Shown here: positions 35,549 to 44,248 of the stretch, piece after piece
Layout: each line of letters begins with the position of its first letter
Position numbering within the stretch: the first letter of the stretch is position 1
Origin: Cellulophaga sp. BC115SP
GTDB lineage: Bacteria; Bacteroidota; Bacteroidia; Cytophagales; Spirosomataceae
DNA length: 44,561 bases
Assembly (NCBI RefSeq): GCF_009905545.1
Contig: NZ_JAAALB010000047.1
Coordinates: forward strand, 1 to 44,561
Reading direction: 5' to 3'
The notes under the pieces: model-generated
Database searches by the model: none
Told to the model about the DNA's origin: nothing
Seen by the model: the letters and a program-made list of their open reading frames with translations, nothing else
Made by a program: the position numbers and the translations under genes

Positions 35549-36007
35549 CTAGATTTCTAATGCTGTTTTGGATTTTATTTCGCTCATCACGAAAGTACTA
35601 TGCGTACTGCCAATATTATCGAGAGAGGCGAGTCGATTCATCAAAAAACTCTGATATTCACGCATATCTTTTACCACAATTTTCAGCATAAAATCGTATT
35701 CGCCTGAAATATTGTAACATTCCATAACCTCCTCTAATTGAACCACATCACGCACAAATCTAGCGCCAGCCTCTTGGGCATGTTCTTTTAAACGAATATT
35801 ACAGAATACCATCAAGTCTTTCTCCACTTTTTCTCTGTCTACCAACGCCACATATCCTTTAATGACTCCCTCTTTTTCAAGTCTTCTTACCCTTTCGTAC
35901 ACAGGTGTAGGCGACAAGTTGAGCCGATTCGAAAGTTCTTTGGTGGTAAGATGAGCATCTTCTTGTAGATTTCTAAGAATCGCTTTGTCAATTGAATCGA
36001 GTTTCAT
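35549..36007 (-). CDS. Lrp/AsnC-family transcriptional regulator
   Basis: The 152-residue protein has an N-terminal winged HTH (about 4-60: LDSIDKAILRNLQEDAHLTTKELSNRLNLSPTPVYERVRRLEKEGVIKGY) and a C-terminal RAM ligand domain (about 65-145, CNIRLKEHAQEAG, GEYDFMLKIVVKDMREYQSFL). These proteins bind amino acids and form octamers or dimers. It is divergent from metH with 288 bp between. An inverted repeat (36080-36128) lies in that gap and is a candidate operator, so it could regulate itself and methionine synthesis, which is an inference. Confidence 0.92.
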   Translation of the reverse strand: MKLDSIDKAILRNLQEDAHLTTKELSNRLNLSPTPVYERVRRLEKEGVIKGYVALVDREKVEKDLMVFCNIRLKEHAQEAGARFVRDVVQLEEVMECYNISGEYDFMLKIVVKDMREYQSFLMNRLASLDNIGSTHSTFVMSEIKSKTALEI

Positions 36008-36079
36008 AGCCGTTATTTTTTCATTTTTCTAGTGAAAACACTTCAATATTTAGATAAACTCTCTAAAATATTTTTATTT

Positions 36080-36128
36080 AAAGATAATACATCTAATTTA
36101 AAAGAAGCAATAAACAAATATTATCTTT
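36080..36128. promoter_or_regulatory. Candidate operator: spaced inverted repeat
   Basis: AAAGATAATA (36080-36089) and TATTATCTTT (36119-36128) are exact reverse complements 29 bases apart. The second arm ends 5 bases before the metH -7 box at 36134. Spaced half-sites between divergent genes fit an Lrp-type regulator wrapping DNA. Binding is inferred. Confidence 0.45.
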
Positions 36129-36133
36129 TGATG

Positions 36134-36141
36134 TAACTTTG
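36134..36141 (+). promoter_or_regulatory. Candidate -7 box of metH
   Basis: TAACTTTG matches TAnnTTTG exactly. It would give metH a leader of about 148 bases. I could not recognise a cobalamin, SAM or SAH riboswitch in that leader. No TTG lies at the -33 distance. Confidence 0.5.
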
Positions 36142-36295
36142 TAGAAGTAGATTCGAGTTGTAGGCTTTTAGCTAGAAAAATGAAGTAATACAAGGATACT
36201 ATTTCAGTATGGTATAAACTAAAATAGTTATTCTTTTGGCTACTAGTCTATTTGAAAACACATTACCGATAAAATTATAATTAACCAGAAAACTG

Positions 36296-39200
36296 ATGCG
36301 TCCGAACATCCGTGAAATCTTAAAAGATAGAATCCTTGTACTAGATGGTGCAATGGGTTCTTTGATCCAACAATATAAATTGACTGATGCTGATTACCGT
36401 GGTGAAAAATTCAAAGATTTTCCGCACGAAGTAAAAGGCAACAACGATATGCTTTCGATTACTCGTCCTGACGTAATCAAAGAAATTCATGCCATGTACT
36501 TTGAGGCTGGGGCTGATATTGCTGAAACAAACACGTTTTCGGCAACGTCTATTGCCATGGCTGATTATCACATGGAAGAATATGTGTATGAACTTAATTA
36601 CTGCTCGGCCAAAATTGCTCGTGAAGTAGCAGATGAGTTTACGGCAAAAAATCCTGCTAAACCTCGTTTTGTAACAGGTTCTATCGGACCAACTAACCGT
36701 ACTTTATCCCTTTCACCTGATGTAAATGACCCTGGTTTTCGCGCAGTAACATTCGACGAATTAGTAGAAGCTTATACGGAACAAATTCGTGGTTTGGTAG
36801 ATGGCGGTGCAGATGCATTATTGGTAGAAACAATTTTCGATACCTTAAATGCCAAAGCTGCCCTATTCGCAATTGATTTATTCTTCAAAAATCACCCCGA
36901 AAAAGAATATCTTCCTGTAATGGTTTCAGGAACAATTACGGATGCTTCGGGTCGTACGTTGTCGGGACAAACAACTGAGGCATTTTTGACTTCTGTTTCG
37001 CACATGCCATTGTTATCTATTGGCTTAAACTGTGCCCTCGGTGCCGATTTGATGCGTCCTTACGTGCAGACACTTGCAGTAAATGCTCCTTTCATGGTTT
37101 CGGCTCACCCAAATGCAGGTTTGCCAAACGAAATGGGAGAATATGACCAGTCGCCTGAGCAAATGAGCGAGATTGTGGAAGACTTCTTACAACATAGCTT
37201 TATTAATATTATCGGAGGTTGTTGCGGAACAACTCCAGCACATATTAAAGCTATTGCAGATGTTGCGGCAAAATATCCTCCTCGTCAGCTTCCAGCGCTT
37301 GAGCCTGTTCAAAAGCTTTCAGGTTTGGAACCTTTGAAAATTACGAAAGAAACCAATTTTGTGAACGTTGGAGAGCGTTGTAATGTAACTGGTTCGAAAA
37401 AATTTGCTCGTTTAATCCGTGACAATAAATACGATGAAGCGATTGCCGTTGCACGTGAGCAAGTAGACGGAGGAGCACAGGTAATAGATGTGAACATGGA
37501 TGAAGGGATGATTGATGGTGTGCAGGCTATGACCAAGTTCATGAATCTCTTGATGGCTGAACCTGATATTGCTCGTTTGCCAATTATGATTGACTCTTCG
37601 AAATGGGAAGTGATTGAAGCTGGGTTGAAATGCGTACAAGGAAAGTCTATTGTAAACTCGATTTCATTAAAAGAAGGCGTTGAGAAATTCATAGAATCTG
37701 CCGAAAAAGTAAAACGTTACGGTGCCGCTGCGGTAGTAATGGCATTTGACGAGCAAGGACAAGCTGACTCTTACGAGCGTCGTATCGAAATCTGCGAGCG
37801 TGCCTATCGTATTTTGGTGGATGAGGTACATTTCCCTCCTGAAGACATTATTTTTGACCCTAATATTTTGACTGTTGCAACAGGTATCGACGACCACAAC
37901 AATTATGCGGTAGACTTTATCAATGCAACTCGTTGGATTAAAGAAAACCTACCTTATGCTAAGGTATCAGGAGGTGTTTCGAATATCTCATTCTCTTTCA
38001 GAGGAAATGAACCTGTAAGAGAGGCAATGCACACCGTATTTTTGTACTATGCCATCAAAGCAGGTATGGATATGGGTATCGTAAATGCTGGTCAACTAGG
38101 CGTATATGACGATATTCCAAAAGATATGTTGGAGCTTTGCGAAGATGTTTTATTAAACCGTCGTCCAGACTCAACAGAGCGCTTGGTAACATTTGCAGAA
38201 ACGGTAAAATCAAAAGGTAAAGAACAAGTTGTAGACAATAGCTGGCGTCAATTGCCCGTAGGAAAACGCTTGGAACACGCTCTTATCAAAGGACTTACCG
38301 AATTTATTGACCAAGATGTAGAAGAAGCTCGTCAGCAAGTAGAAAGACCTTTACAAGTAATTGAAGGGCCACTGATGGACGGTATGAACGTAGTAGGTGA
38401 CTTGTTTGGTGAAGGAAAAATGTTCTTGCCACAAGTAGTAAAATCGGCACGTGTAATGAAAAAGGCAGTGGCTTATCTCCTTCCATTTATTGAAGAAGAA
38501 AAAGCAGGCGGTGGAAGTACTAGTGCAGGTAAAATTTTGTTAGCAACGGTAAAAGGCGATGTTCATGACATCGGTAAAAATATCGTTTCGGTGGTATTGG
38601 GTTGTAACAACTACGAAGTGATTGACTTAGGTGTAATGGTGCCAACTGACAAAATCTTGGCAGCAGCCAAAGAACATAATGTCGATATCATTGGGCTATC
38701 GGGTTTGATCACTCCTTCATTGGACGAAATGGTTGGAGTTGCCAAAGAAATGGAGCGTCAAGGTTTCACCATGCCATTATTGATTGGTGGTGCTACTACG
38801 TCTCGTATCCATACAGCAGTAAAAATCGACCCACATTATCACGGTCCAGTAATTCACGTATTGGATGCCTCTCGTTCGGTTCCTGTGGCGGGTCGCTTGA
38901 TGCAAAATGAAAAAACGCACCAAGAAATTTACGACGAAATCAAGACAGAATACGCTCGTCTTCGTGACGAACATGCAGGTCGTAAACGTGATAAAAATTA
39001 TATTTCTATCGATGCCGCTCGTGCAAATAAAACGGCGATAGATTGGAGTAATTTCCAAGGTACAAAACCAAAATTCTTGGGTACGAAGGTATTTGAAGAC
39101 TATGATATTGCCGAAATCGCCAAATATATCGACTGGACTCCATTCTTCTCGACTTGGCAATTATCTGGAAAATATCCAAAAATATTTGAAAACGAAGTAG

Positions 39201-40066
39201 TAGGCGCGGAAGCCAAAAAACTCTATGAAGATGCACAAAAAATGCTTCAGAAAGTGATTTCGGAAAAAAGCCTCAAAGCACGTGCAGTAATTGGTTTTTA
39301 TCCTGCCAACTCTATCGAAGATGATATTATTCTTCATCCTTTCGAGGAGTACGAATATGATGCCGCAGGACAAGGTGCATTGAAAGGGAAAGGCTACAGA
39401 GTGTTGAGTAATACAGCTGTAAATAGCAATGGAGAATTGGTATCTCCACAAGCACAAACGGTATTACATCATTTGCGTCAACAAGGACAAAAAGCTTCTA
39501 AGTTGCCAAATATCTGTTTGTCTGACTTTATTGCTCCCGAATCAAGTGGTAAAGAAGATTATATTGGTGCATTTGCTGTTACCGCAGGTTTGGGTATCGA
39601 AACTTTGTTGGAACAATACGAAAAAGACCATGACGACTACAACTCTATCATGCTCAAAGCTATTGCCGACCGTTTGGCAGAAGCATTGGCAGAATTGATG
39701 CACGAACGAGTTCGTAAAGAGTTTTGGGGATATGCCAACGAAGAAACATTCTCGAATGAAGAACTGATTTCGGAAGAATATCAAGGTATTCGCCCTGCGC
39801 CAGGCTATCCAGCTTGTCCAGACCATACTGAAAAACGTACGTTATTTGATTTGTTACAAGCAGAACGAATCGGCATTACGTTAACAGAAAGTTTTGCCAT
39901 GTATCCTGCTAGTTCAGTTTCAGGATGGTATTTCTCTCATCCAGATGCTAAATATTTTGGTTTGGGCAAAATCGCTAAAGATCAAGTAGAAGACTATGCC
40001 AAACGTAAAGGTATGGATTTGGAAACTGTAGAAAGATGGCTTGCTCCAGTGCTGAACTATGAATAA
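36296..40066 (+). CDS. metH: Cobalamin-dependent methionine synthase
   Basis: The 1256-residue, four-module enzyme moves the methyl group of methyl-THF to homocysteine through B12. In order it has: a homocysteine/Zn module (1-330, [17 protein letters not shown] and [10 protein letters not shown] as Zn ligands); a pterin module (about 350-620, [17 protein letters not shown]); a B12 cap and Rossmann module (about 640-890, [25 protein letters not shown] with the cobalt-ligand His); and an AdoMet activation module (about 930-1240, [15 protein letters not shown]). Length matches E. coli MetH (1227). MetF at 16947-17900 supplies its methyl donor. It is followed by repeat element E6 with a terminator. 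Confidence 0.97.
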   Translation: MRPNIREILKDRILVLDGAMGSLIQQYKLTDADYRGEKFKDFPHEVKGNNDMLSITRPDVIKEIHAMYFEAGADIAETNTFSATSIAMADYHMEEYVYELNYCSAKIAREVADEFTAKNPAKPRFVTGSIGPTNRTLSLSPDVNDPGFRAVTFDELVEAYTEQIRGLVDGGADALLVETIFDTLNAKAALFAIDLFFKNHPEKEYLPVMVSGTITDASGRTLSGQTTEAFLTSVSHMPLLSIGLNCALGADLMRPYVQTLAVNAPFMVSAHPNAGLPNEMGEYDQSPEQMSEIVEDFLQHSFINIIGGCCGTTPAHIKAIADVAAKYPPRQLPALEPVQKLSGLEPLKITKETNFVNVGERCNVTGSKKFARLIRDNKYDEAIAVAREQVDGGAQVIDVNMDEGMIDGVQAMTKFMNLLMAEPDIARLPIMIDSSKWEVIEAGLKCVQGKSIVNSISLKEGVEKFIESAEKVKRYGAAAVVMAFDEQGQADSYERRIEICERAYRILVDEVHFPPEDIIFDPNILTVATGIDDHNNYAVDFINATRWIKENLPYAKVSGGVSNISFSFRGNEPVREAMHTVFLYYAIKAGMDMGIVNAGQLGVYDDIPKDMLELCEDVLLNRRPDSTERLVTFAETVKSKGKEQVVDNSWRQLPVGKRLEHALIKGLTEFIDQDVEEARQQVERPLQVIEGPLMDGMNVVGDLFGEGKMFLPQVVKSARVMKKAVAYLLPFIEEEKAGGGSTSAGKILLATVKGDVHDIGKNIVSVVLGCNNYEVIDLGVMVPTDKILAAAKEHNVDIIGLSGLITPSLDEMVGVAKEMERQGFTMPLLIGGATTSRIHTAVKIDPHYHGPVIHVLDASRSVPVAGRLMQNEKTHQEIYDEIKTEYARLRDEHAGRKRDKNYISIDAARANKTAIDWSNFQGTKPKFLGTKVFEDYDIAEIAKYIDWTPFFSTWQLSGKYPKIFENEVVGAEAKKLYEDAQKMLQKVISEKSLKARAVIGFYPANSIEDDIILHPFEEYEYDAAGQGALKGKGYRVLSNTAVNSNGELVSPQAQTVLHHLRQQGQKASKLPNICLSDFIAPESSGKEDYIGAFAVTAGLGIETLLEQYEKDHDDYNSIMLKAIADRLAEALAELMHERVRKEFWGYANEETFSNEELISEEYQGIRPAPGYPACPDHTEKRTLFDLLQAERIGITLTESFAMYPASSVSGWYFSHPDAKYFGLGKIAKDQVEDYAKRKGMDLETVERWLAPVLNYE

Positions 40067-40077
40067 TTAGATTTATT

Positions 40078-40253
40078 GATTGAATAGAGATTGAGTGAAT
40101 GAGTGATTATTCCTTACATCTACGTTTTATTAGTATAACGATATATTACCATCAAAAGCGGTCGGAAAGTAATTTCTGACCGCTTTTTTGATATTTCTAC
40201 AGTATGTTTGACTTGGCTTAAGACGTAAAATATTACGTCTCTACGGCTAGAAT
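40078..40253 (-). repeat. Mosaic repeat element E6
   Basis: This lies behind metH. It starts with the phrase TTGAGTGAATGAGTGATTA (about 40091-40109) shared with E5 and E7. The part 40151-40253 is an inverted copy of E3 (28240-28344), read on the minus strand from TTCTAGCCGTAGAGACG to the terminator. Its AGACGTAA / TTACGTCT hairpin (40221-40240) differs from AGACGCAA / TTGCGTCT in E5 by a compensating pair. Confidence 0.82.
40151..40192. terminator. Terminator after metH, GCGGTCG type
   Basis: The stem ATCAAAAGCGGTCGGAAA (40151-40168) pairs with TTTCTGACCGCTTTTTTGAT (40173-40192), with one G-T pair and two extra A/T on one side. The loop is 4 bases. It starts 84 bases after the metH stop. Confidence 0.85.
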
Positions 40254-40560
40254 ACCAATTCTTTCATAATCATTAGATAAAATTGAGGAACGAAATCCCC
40301 CCTGAATACTTTTTGGTGTTTTGTCCAGTAATCTCAACTATGGCACACGTTCCTTATGATTCGTTAATGCCATTAACTGATATGCTATTAACAAATAACT
40401 TTTTTTTATTCAAAAAAATAAAATGAATTTTTATTCATTATTCTTGAACTCAAATTCACTTTATTTTGTCTGTACTAAAGCGAAGTAATAATTCGTCTAT
40501 AGCAATGCTTAAAATCAAGTAGTTAAAACTTTTATTACTGAGATTTCGAACTCTTTCTCT
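40254..40560. other. Upstream region of NAPE-PLD-like gene
   Basis: This AT-rich segment holds the 15-base string TTTTGTCCAGTAATC (40319-40333), which recurs exactly at 44457-44471 in another intergenic region. TTTATTTTG near 40460 is one base off spacing from the -7 consensus. No gene or structured RNA is recognised. Confidence 0.4.
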
Positions 40561-41676
40561 ATGTTACAAAAACTTAAAAAAATGATTATTTACGTATTGG
40601 TATTTCTAGTTGTTGTTGCGCTAGGAATTTATATATTTATGCAACAAGCACAATTTGGACAAGAACCACAAGGAAAAAGACTTGAACGTATTCAAAAATC
40701 GCCTTATTACAAAGATGGTGCTTTTCAAAATCTGAGCCCCACTCCTGCTTTGGCTGAAGATGCCTCTTACTGGGACATCATCAAAGCTCAACTCCAAACC
40801 ATCCCCAATAAAGAACCCAAACAAACAATTCCATCTGTAAAAACAGACTTGAAAAATCTATCGAACGATAGCACGAAAATTATTTGGTTTGGACATTCTT
40901 CTTATTTGATTCACACCAATGGAAAAAATATTTTAGTTGACCCTGTCTTTAGTGGTAATGCCTCGCCTGTTTCTTTTTTTGGAAAAAACTACGAGGGGAG
41001 TAATGTCTACAGCGTAGAAGATATGCCTGAAATTGATATTTTACTCATTACCCACGATCACTACGACCATTTGGATTATCCAACTGTGACAGCCTTGAAA
41101 TCAAAAGTTAAGAAAGTCGTAACATCTTTGGGTACTGGTCAACACTTTGAATATTGGGGCTTTAACCCTGACAATATTATAGAATTAGAATGGTGGCAAA
41201 ATGCTCAACCTATCGAAGGATTTGAAATTACGTCAACGCCTGCCAGACATTTCTCTGGACGTAAGTTTACTCGTAATTTGGCGCTTTGGTCGTCGTATGT
41301 TTTAAAAACGCCAACAGAACAATTATACTTGGGTGGAGACTCAGGATATGATTCGCACTTCAAACAAATCGGAGAAAAATTCGGAAGCTTTGATTTGGCT
41401 ATTTTAGAATGTGGTCAGTATAATTATTACTGGAAATATATTCACATGATGCCAGAAGAAGTAACTCAAGCTGCAAAAGATTTGAATACCAAAGTACTTA
41501 TGCCTGTTCACTGGAGTAAATTTACGTTGGCTTTGCACCCTTGGAAAGAGCCTATCGAACGTGTAACCAAATCCGCAAAAGAACTAGGTCTACCATTTAC
41601 CAACCCAAAAATTGGCGAACCTGTTGTCATAAACGGTTCATTATTACAAAATCCTTGGTGGAAAAATGTAGAGTAA
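40561..41676 (+). CDS. Membrane-anchored MBL-fold hydrolase, NAPE-PLD-like
   Basis: The 371-residue protein has an N-terminal helix (about 8-28, MIIYVLVFLVVVALGIYIFM) that anchors it in the membrane or exports it. The MBL domain shows WFGHSSYLI (about 109-117), NILVDPVFSG (about 123-132), the metal site THDHYDHLDY (about 164-173), PARHFSGR (about 225-232), LGGDSGYD (about 259-266) and MPVHWSKF (about 315-322). This is the N-acyl-phosphatidylethanolamine phospholipase D / UlaG-like branch, so a phospholipid-type substrate is plausible but unproven. It is a single gene between E6 and E7. Confidence 0.88.
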   Translation: MLQKLKKMIIYVLVFLVVVALGIYIFMQQAQFGQEPQGKRLERIQKSPYYKDGAFQNLSPTPALAEDASYWDIIKAQLQTIPNKEPKQTIPSVKTDLKNLSNDSTKIIWFGHSSYLIHTNGKNILVDPVFSGNASPVSFFGKNYEGSNVYSVEDMPEIDILLITHDHYDHLDYPTVTALKSKVKKVVTSLGTGQHFEYWGFNPDNIIELEWWQNAQPIEGFEITSTPARHFSGRKFTRNLALWSSYVLKTPTEQLYLGGDSGYDSHFKQIGEKFGSFDLAILECGQYNYYWKYIHMMPEEVTQAAKDLNTKVLMPVHWSKFTLALHPWKEPIERVTKSAKELGLPFTNPKIGEPVVINGSLLQNPWWKNVE

Positions 41677-41680
41677 ACCA

Positions 41681-41862
41681 TTAAGTGATTTAGTGTTTGA
41701 GTGAATGTGTGATTATTTTTAATTGTAGAGTCGCAATGCTTTGCGTCTGAAAGATGGGAACACATTAATATCAAAAAAGGCGTTCGAAATATGTTTTCGA
41801 ACGCCTTTTTTAATGAAAGTTTTTCTGCCTAATGCCTACGGCTTACAGCCTAAAGCTTACCT
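41681..41862. repeat. Mosaic repeat element E7
   Basis: This lies between the convergent MBL and TMEM220-like genes. In order it has TGATTTAGTG...TTGAGTGAATG (41690-41707) as in E5, GTAGAGTCGCAATGCTTTGCGTCT-like module B (41725-41748), terminator 41773-41811, and a run of GCCTAATGCC / AGCCTAAAGC phrases (41827-41856) resembling those in E1. The last part overlaps the end of the TMEM220-like gene. Confidence 0.8.
41773..41811. terminator. Terminator, GCGTTCGAA type, inside E7
   Basis: The stem AAAAAAGGCGTTCGAAA (41773-41789) pairs with TTTCGAACGCCTTTTTT (41795-41811) around a 5-base loop. It is nearly the same hairpin as 35301-35338 and sits between convergent genes. Confidence 0.88.
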
Positions 41863-42206
41863 AACTTACTTTTCAGTAAAAATACTACATACGTACCTGT
41901 ACAAATCCATAAACCGCACGCTTCACGAGCTAATTCTTGGTTCATGGTTTTCATAGAAATACCTTCACCTTCTGAGAAAAAGCCTTCCCATGCTGTCATC
42001 TGCAACCAAGTATTGAGTCCTGCTACAAAAGACATAATCGTTAGCACTACCAACAACTCGGTATTATATTTTCCTTTAAACGCTTGTACACATACATAAA
42101 CAGGTACCAAATACACTGGAATCCATAACACAGGATCTGGGTCATTATATTGCCACCCAGCAAATAGCAGAAAAATCAAGGCAAAAAGCAACGCAAAATA
42201 TTTCAT
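41850..42206 (-). CDS. TMEM220-like small membrane protein
   Basis: The 118-residue protein has about four hydrophobic segments. The opening FALIFLLFAGWQYNDPDPVLWIPVYLVPVY (about 7-36) carries the WQYNDPDP..W motif of the transmembrane-220 family, found in bacteria and animals, whose function is unknown. Its last codons lie inside the E7 repeat. It is divergent from the Tyr/Gly-rich gene. Confidence 0.85.
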   Translation of the reverse strand: MKYFALLFALIFLLFAGWQYNDPDPVLWIPVYLVPVYVCVQAFKGKYNTELLVVLTIMSFVAGLNTWLQMTAWEGFFSEGEGISMKTMNQELAREACGLWICTGTYVVFLLKSKLGKL

Positions 42207-42379
42207 TGTGATTGAATAAAGGGATATTTGTGAAAATCAGACTGTTTACAATAAAGTCGCATTTATCGACACTTATTGTTAATGATTGTTAAGGACTTTA
42301 AAATTAAAAAGATTCCCTTCATATTTCCGAAGAAAAACGAACACAATTTCGTTATAAGAGTAAATTATCATTTTTTATA

Positions 42380-44248
42380 ATGACACAGCCCATGGAAGTT
42401 CAATCTCATTCAGCAACTTTAGCTTTATCCATAGAAAAACCAAACTATGGCTACTATCGCTTTATACTTTCGGCTTTACTGATTTTAGTAACGAAAACAC
42501 TTATTTTTTCCCAAAATAATCAACTCGAAACAGATAAAGGGCTTTTGCAATCTATTGCTCCTTACAGCTCGGATGTTCGTCAGTCGATATTGATGGCTAG
42601 TCAAAATCAAAACGTTTTAGACAGAGCACAACAAATTCGTACTCGTAGCCAAAAGTCTTTTCAAGATTTAATTAAAGGTTTTGGTCAAAAAGAGCAAGGA
42701 TACTTCTATGAAGTAACTCGTTATCCAAACGTTTTGAACACATTTGCCACAAACACTAATCTTCGTCGTAATGATGTAGATGATTTAGTAGCCAATACAA
42801 GTTCGATTCTGAAAGATAATGCTTGGTCTTTATATCGTAGTAATCGTGATGTGATTGTTCAAATCTATCAACTTAATCAAAATGCTGACCAAGAATATCA
42901 GCAAATGATTCAAAGCCTTGACCCTAGTACACAGTCTGCCTTTCGTCAATTGGCCAATTATCCTGATGTCATGACATTAATGTCTGATAATAGAGATTTG
43001 ACTGCTCGTTTGGGTGAACGCTATACCAACGACCGTGAAGGTTTGAACAAAGAATTGTCTGAGTTACATGACTCTATGGTGGCACAACGTCAGTATGACG
43101 TAGCCGAGTACAAGAAAAAACTTAACGACAATCCAGATGCAGCCAAAGAATTAGATCAAGCTGCTGAAGAGTACGCTCAAAGTAATAATTACGTTTTGCC
43201 CAATCGCGACCAAGACGTCTATATCACCAATAACTACTATAATAACAACCCAAGTCGTGCCTACTACTCAAACCCATATTCATATTGGTGTGGTTATCCT
43301 TACTGGTACACTACACCACTTTGGTACCCAAGCTCCTATTGGTATGATTTCAGATTCTCATTTGGTATAGGTAGCGTGGGTCTTTATGGCTATGCCTCGT
43401 ATGGTTTTGCAGATTGGTTCTATTATGGTGGTTATTATCGTCGTTATCCTGTGCTTTATGGCTCGTTTGGTAATTATTACCGCAACTATGTAAACTATTA
43501 TTACGGCCGTCCTAGTAGTTATTACTATGCTGGTCGCCCAATGCCATATCGTAATTATGACCGTGATAGATATTATAGCAATAATGGTCGTTCGAATAAT
43601 GGTTATTATCGCAATTCTAACCCAAATTATGGAGGAAGTAACCGTGGCAATGATTATAGTTATGGAAATCGTGGCAACTACGGAAACAATAGCCGCTCTA
43701 ATAGAGATTATAACAATGGTAGAGGCAATGGATATAGCCCACGCAGTGGAAACGCCGAACGCCCTTCTGATGGAAATGTAAATAGCTGGAGAGACTACAG
43801 TAACAATGGCGGCAGTCGCGGAGGAAACAACGCTGACAGAGGAGGAAGTTCTTACGGAGGAAGTAATAGTGCCAACAACGGAGCCTATAATGGCAATGGA
43901 GGGAATCCTTACAACGGAAACGGTGGCGGACGTTCAGGCGCAGAAGCTGGTCGTAGCGGTGGCGCATACAACAGTGGTGGGTCGTTTGGTGGTGGAAATG
44001 CAGGAGGACGCTCAGGCTCAGAAGCTGGTCGTAGCGGTGGCGCATACAACGGCGGTGGGTCGTTTGGTGGTGGAAATGCAGGAGGCCGCTCAGGCTCAGA
44101 AGCTGGACGTGGCGGTAGCTCATACAACGGCGGTGGATCATTTGGTGGTGGTGGAAATGCAGGCGGACGTAGCAGTGGTGGCGCAGGAAACGGCGGAGGA
44201 CAAAGTTCGAATGGTGGAGGCGGCGGTCGCTCACGTGGACCGAGATAG
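42380..44248 (+). CDS. Exported Tyr-rich and Gly/Asn-rich repeat protein
   Basis: The 622-residue protein has an unusually long polar leader (1-26) before the signal helix (about 27-45, FILSALLILVTKTLIFSQ). A helical domain (about 50-270) contains two diverged repeats, around RYPNVLNTFATNTNL and NYPDVMTLMSDNRDL. Residues 275-400 are very rich in Tyr and Trp (YSYWCGYPYWYTTPLWY). From 400 to the end it is Gly/Asn/Ser-rich, with three near-perfect 26-27-residue repeats (516-594). It is probably a surface, matrix or outer-membrane-attached protein. No enzyme motif is seen. Confidence 0.82.
   Translation: MTQPMEVQSHSATLALSIEKPNYGYYRFILSALLILVTKTLIFSQNNQLETDKGLLQSIAPYSSDVRQSILMASQNQNVLDRAQQIRTRSQKSFQDLIKGFGQKEQGYFYEVTRYPNVLNTFATNTNLRRNDVDDLVANTSSILKDNAWSLYRSNRDVIVQIYQLNQNADQEYQQMIQSLDPSTQSAFRQLANYPDVMTLMSDNRDLTARLGERYTNDREGLNKELSELHDSMVAQRQYDVAEYKKKLNDNPDAAKELDQAAEEYAQSNNYVLPNRDQDVYITNNYYNNNPSRAYYSNPYSYWCGYPYWYTTPLWYPSSYWYDFRFSFGIGSVGLYGYASYGFADWFYYGGYYRRYPVLYGSFGNYYRNYVNYYYGRPSSYYYAGRPMPYRNYDRDRYYSNNGRSNNGYYRNSNPNYGGSNRGNDYSYGNRGNYGNNSRSNRDYNNGRGNGYSPRSGNAERPSDGNVNSWRDYSNNGGSRGGNNADRGGSSYGGSNSANNGAYNGNGGNPYNGNGGGRSGAEAGRSGGAYNSGGSFGGGNAGGRSGSEAGRSGGAYNGGGSFGGGNAGGRSGSEAGRGGSSYNGGGSFGGGGNAGGRSSGGAGNGGGQSSNGGGGGRSRGPR
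43925..44161 (+). repeat. In-frame tandem repeat (78, 78 and 81 bp)
   Basis: Three units, 43925-44002, 44003-44080 and 44081-44161, each encode a version of GGRSGSEAGRSGGAYNGGGS followed by FGGGNA. The first two differ at a few codons, and the third has one extra Gly codon and more changes. The lengths keep the reading frame, so copy number can vary without a frameshift. Confidence 0.92.

Noticed and set aside
35345-35560. 71-codon frame behind the MFS gene
   Set aside because: It lies inside the E5 inverted repeat and its sequence is made of the repeat modules. No protein-like features.
36142-36295. Possible riboswitch in the metH leader
   Set aside because: I looked for a cobalamin, SAM or SAH element and found no recognisable conserved core. 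An Infernal/Rfam scan would decide.
28240-40253. Composite transposon bounded by E3 and E6
   Set aside because: No transposase, target duplication or IS-like ends. The enclosed genes are ordinary chromosomal genes, and related elements occur elsewhere in the window.
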